The notes beneath the pieces are model-generated. The model was not told where the DNA came from. It saw only the letters and a list, made by a program, of their open reading frames with translations, and made no database searches. Positions 7,015-8,830 of a stretch of DNA of 8,830 bases are shown in pieces. The position numbers and the translations under genes are program-made. Source of the stretch: an uncultured Prevotella sp. Its GTDB lineage: Bacteria > Bacteroidota > Bacteroidia > Bacteroidales > Bacteroidaceae. The DNA is taken from contig CABSIA010000128.1 in the NCBI GenBank assembly GCA_902477645.1, positions 1 to 8,830 of the forward strand. The letters run 5' to 3'. The stretch's first letter is position 1; every line of letters begins with the position of its first letter.

Positions 7015-7492
7015 AGTTAAACTCTTGTTCTTCTACTAATCCAACATTTATTTGTGGATCACCATTTGTCGGGATATACAAAATTGTAGGTATCGAAGTT
7101 ATTCCCATGAAATCGGCAAGTTCGCTTTCTTTATCAATATCAACACGATAAAAATCGACCTTTCCTGCAAACTTTGCAGCAGACTTATCGAAAATGACAG
7201 CCATTTGTTTGCAAGGTCCGCACCATGTAGCGTAAAAATCGACAACTGCAGGACGTGTACCCTTAAACTGAAATTTGTCAGGACTTGACCTAAAATCAGC
7301 AATTCGCCCGATGAAATCGTCGGTTGTGAGACTTATAACCTCCCCTTCTTTGCTTACTTCTCTACTTTTGGCCTCTGCATTTGCATTAACTTTTGCAGAA
7401 GATTGCTTTTTGTCACAGGAACTAAACAAAGAAACCGATATGGCTAAGCCCATAGCAAGGGCTGCTACCGAAAAACTATGTGATTTAGACAT
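6989..7492 (-). CDS. Thioredoxin-fold lipoprotein with a WCGPC active site
   Basis: This 167-residue protein has an N-terminal lipoprotein-type signal: a hydrophobic stretch (about 8-23) ending in LFSSC with Cys26 as the likely lipidated residue, then a Lys/Ser/Ala-rich linker (27-50). The thioredoxin domain follows (about 55-167), with VVDFYATWCGPCKQM carrying Cys91 and Cys94, and the cis-proline loop SIPT at Pro135. The sequence supports a membrane-anchored, extracytoplasmic disulfide reductase or isomerase-like protein; partners are unknown. The lipobox has Phe at -3, unusual but tolerated, and Asp follows the Cys. It starts 23 bp after the dapA stop on the same strand, so it is probably transcribed with dapA, with no functional link evident. 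Its last codons fall inside a terminator hairpin. Confidence 0.92.
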   Translation of the reverse strand: MSKSHSFSVAALAMGLAISVSLFSSCDKKQSSAKVNANAEAKSREVSKEGEVISLTTDDFIGRIADFRSSPDKFQFKGTRPAVVDFYATWCGPCKQMAVIFDKSAAKFAGKVDFYRVDIDKESELADFMGITSIPTILYIPTNGDPQINVGLVEEQEFNSKIMELLK

Positions 7493-7515
7493 AAGTTATT
7501 TATATGTTGTAATTA

Positions 7516-8403
7516 TTATATACGCAATGACTTTAAAATCTCAGCCATTTTCTGGAGAGTAGACACCTTGGTTGGAACAAGAGGCAGACGAAGCTGATTT
7601 TCGATAAATCCCATTTCGTGAAGCAGTGCCTTTACACCCGCAGGGTTGCCGTCGACAAAAAGCAAAGAGTAAAGTTCTGTAAACATGTGGTGAATTTTAC
7701 GGGCAGGCTCAAACTCTCCCTGAAACTCAAGCCGTATCATGCGTGAGAATTCTTTTGGCAGTGCATTGCCAATAACAGAAATCACACCAGCCGCACCACT
7801 TGCCACCATAGAGAACGTAAGAGCATCGTCACCGCTTATGACATCAAAGCGATTTGGCTTGTTTTTTATGATTTCATCGACCTGCTCAAGCGAGCCAGAC
7901 GCTTCCTTTATAGCGACAATATTCTCACAGTCGCGCGCAAGACGGACTGTGGTTTCAGATTTCAGGTTTATTCCCGTACGTCCCGGCACATTATACAAAA
8001 CAACAGGCAACGGACTTGCCTCGGCAATAGCCTTGAAATGGCGGTAAAGGCCCTCCTGCGACGGTTTGTTATAATAAGGACATACACTGAGTATACCGTC
8101 AATTCCTGTCCAGTCGCTTGTTTTCAACTCCTCGACAACGGCTGCGGTATTGTTGCCGCCGCATCCTTTAAGTATCGGAAGACGGCCGTTGTTTATGTCG
8201 ACGACGAGTTGTGTTATTTTTGCTTTCTCGTCTTGGGTCAGACAAGGTGTCTCGCCTGTGGTGGCGAGAATGCAAAGGAAATCGGCACCATTGTCAATCT
8301 GGTATTCCACCAGCCGTTTCAGCGACTTGTAGTCAACCTCGCCGTTGGCTGTGAATGGTGTTATCAACGCTATTCCTAATCCTCTGAAAATATTACGTGC
8401 CAT
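7516..8403 (-). CDS. dapA: 4-hydroxy-tetrahydrodipicolinate synthase
   Basis: DapA condenses pyruvate with aspartate-semialdehyde in the first committed step to diaminopimelate and lysine. This 295-residue, complete protein shows the class I aldolase TIM-barrel features: ATTGET with Thr48 and Thr49, PYYNKP with Tyr111, YNVPGRT (137-143) with Tyr137 and Arg142, and the Schiff-base Lys166 in AIKEASG, then SGDD (190-193). By alignment to E. coli DapA from memory, residues of the lysine feedback site are changed (His53 to Gln57, His56 to Lys60, Glu84 to Ala88; Asn80 is kept as Asn84), which suggests weak or no inhibition by lysine. A strong promoter lies about 100 bp upstream. The thioredoxin lipoprotein gene follows after 23 bp. 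Related aldolases such as NanA are less likely given the motif set. Confidence 0.95.
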   Translation of the reverse strand: MARNIFRGLGIALITPFTANGEVDYKSLKRLVEYQIDNGADFLCILATTGETPCLTQDEKAKITQLVVDINNGRLPILKGCGGNNTAAVVEELKTSDWTGIDGILSVCPYYNKPSQEGLYRHFKAIAEASPLPVVLYNVPGRTGINLKSETTVRLARDCENIVAIKEASGSLEQVDEIIKNKPNRFDVISGDDALTFSMVASGAAGVISVIGNALPKEFSRMIRLEFQGEFEPARKIHHMFTELYSLLFVDGNPAGVKALLHEMGFIENQLRLPLVPTKVSTLQKMAEILKSLRI

Positions 8404-8424
8404 AAAAAGTGTTTGCTTGTTTTA

Positions 8425-8505
8425 CAAATTTTCTGCAAAAATTTCGCAAACGAGCGCAATGAAAATTAATTTTCAAATTGCCGAGTGCAGCAAATTTTCT
8501 GCAAA
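8425..8505. repeat. 15-bp direct repeat pair flanking the dapA leader
   Basis: CAAATTTTCTGCAAA occurs at 8425-8439 and again at 8491-8505, 66 bp apart. The outer copy overlaps the -7 element of the dapA promoter; the inner one is about 20 bp before the start codon. The pair may be a duplicated promoter remnant or two copies of a regulator site. It could also be chance in AT-rich DNA, although 15 exact bases make that less likely. Confidence 0.5.
8460..8475. promoter_or_regulatory. 16-bp palindrome in the dapA leader, possible operator
   Basis: TGAAAATTAATTTTCA is a perfect palindrome lying roughly midway between the two 15-bp direct repeats and about 20-35 nt into the predicted dapA transcript. 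A dimeric regulator could bind here, but the bases are almost all A/T, so chance is a real alternative. No lysine riboswitch structure is seen: the leader is under 100 nt. Confidence 0.3.
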
Positions 8506-8532
8506 GATAGCATTTTTCTGTCAGAATGCAAA
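8502..8532 (-). promoter_or_regulatory. Bacteroidetes-type promoter for dapA and the thioredoxin gene
   Basis: Read on the minus strand, TTTG (8529-8532) is followed after 19 bp by TATCTTTG (8502-8509), matching both the -33 and the -7 consensus (TAnnTTTG) with good spacing. Transcription would begin near 8495, leaving a leader of about 90 nt before the dapA ATG at 8403. This is the best promoter in the window. Confidence 0.65.
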
Positions 8533-8567
8533 CTATTATACAATAAAAATTTAATCCATGGTGTTTT

Positions 8568-8830
8568 CTATTGATGTGATCCGAAATATAGGAAAACCAT
8601 ACCCAAAAGCACCAATGCGAGGTCGAAAGCCTTCGTCTTAAGATTGCGCTCGTGGAAGAATGCAGCGCCAAAAAGGAAACTTACGATTACACTGCCACGG
8701 CGTATCATTGAGACGACGGAAATCATTGCCCCAGGCAGACTAAGTGAGTAGAAATAGACAAAATCGGCTGCGCTGAGAAACAGCGATATGCCTATTATCG
8801 TCCAGTCCCATCTGAAAGGCGTTGTTTTTT
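8568..8830 (-). CDS. EamA/DMT-superfamily transporter, C-terminal part (cut by window edge)
   Basis: The reading frame entering from the right edge encodes 86 complete codons and a TAG stop at 8568-8570; the N-terminal part lies beyond 8830. Three hydrophobic segments are visible: around ISLFLSAADFVYFYSL, around MISVVSM/VIVSFLFGAAFF, and a last helix LALVLLGMVFLYFG. Between the last two is FFHERNLKTK, matching the conserved Glu before the final helix of EamA (drug/metabolite transporter) proteins. The substrate is unknown. It ends about 36 bp before the dapA promoter on the same strand with no clear terminator between, so some read-through into dapA is possible. Family assignment rests on the C-terminal pattern alone. 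Confidence 0.75.
   Translation of the reverse strand, partial: KTTPFRWDWTIIGISLFLSAADFVYFYSLSLPGAMISVVSMIRRGSVIVSFLFGAAFFHERNLKTKAFDLALVLLGMVFLYFGSHQ

Noticed and set aside
8404..8500. Lysine riboswitch upstream of dapA
   Set aside because: The leader is under 100 nt and AT-rich with no multi-helix structure; lysine riboswitches need well over 150 nt.
8393..8671. Minus-strand ORF of 92 codons spanning the dapA leader
   Set aside because: It overlaps the transporter's end in another frame and the dapA promoter. The EamA-type frame is the real one over 8568-8830.

Overview
The window looks like ordinary chromosome from a Bacteroidales bacterium (Bacteroides/Prevotella/Muribaculaceae-like). 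The reasons are the protein set (DUF4421 and DUF1460 envelope proteins, a Gfo/Idh/MocA enzyme with a GCGEVTEKKSGPAF start, a lipoprotein thioredoxin), start codons without clear Shine-Dalgarno sequences, and promoter elements of the Bacteroidetes type (TAnnTTTG at -7, with TTTG at -33 in the best case). I see no phage, conjugative or CRISPR content. Genus cannot be fixed from the sequence alone.

Layout. (1) Positions 99-3080, minus strand: a tight three-gene run transcribed as Gfo/Idh/MocA oxidoreductase, then a DUF4421 outer-membrane-type protein, then a DUF1460 (AmiA-like) muropeptide amidase. The gaps are 4 bp and an ATGA overlap. (2) Positions 3081-3184: a divergent promoter region. (3) Positions 3185-6846, plus strand: engB (ribosome-assembly GTPase), an Uup-type ABC-F ATPase, and a COG0523/CobW-type GTPase metallochaperone with a very His-rich insertion. 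(4) Positions 6847-7014: a convergent intergenic region with a 99-bp inverted pair of GTAG-preceded palindromes (a REP doublet, or BIME) followed by an 18-bp-stem bidirectional terminator that contains the end of the next gene. (5) Positions 6989-8403, minus strand: dapA followed 23 bp later by a thioredoxin-fold lipoprotein, behind a near-perfect Bacteroidetes promoter. (6) Positions 8568-8830, minus strand: the C-terminal end of an EamA/DMT-type membrane transporter cut by the window edge.

How the genes fit together. The left operon probably concerns the envelope: the amidase family cleaves anhydro-muropeptides in the periplasm, and DUF4421 looks like an outer-membrane barrel. The middle run is ribosome- and metal-related housekeeping. 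The right operon makes the first committed intermediate of lysine/diaminopimelate synthesis and a periplasmic redox lipoprotein.

The least-explained items are the coupled Gfo/Idh-DUF4421-DUF1460 unit, the REP doublet, the stop codon placed in the loop of a terminator hairpin, and the His-tract repeat expansion. None of them is proof of a new system.
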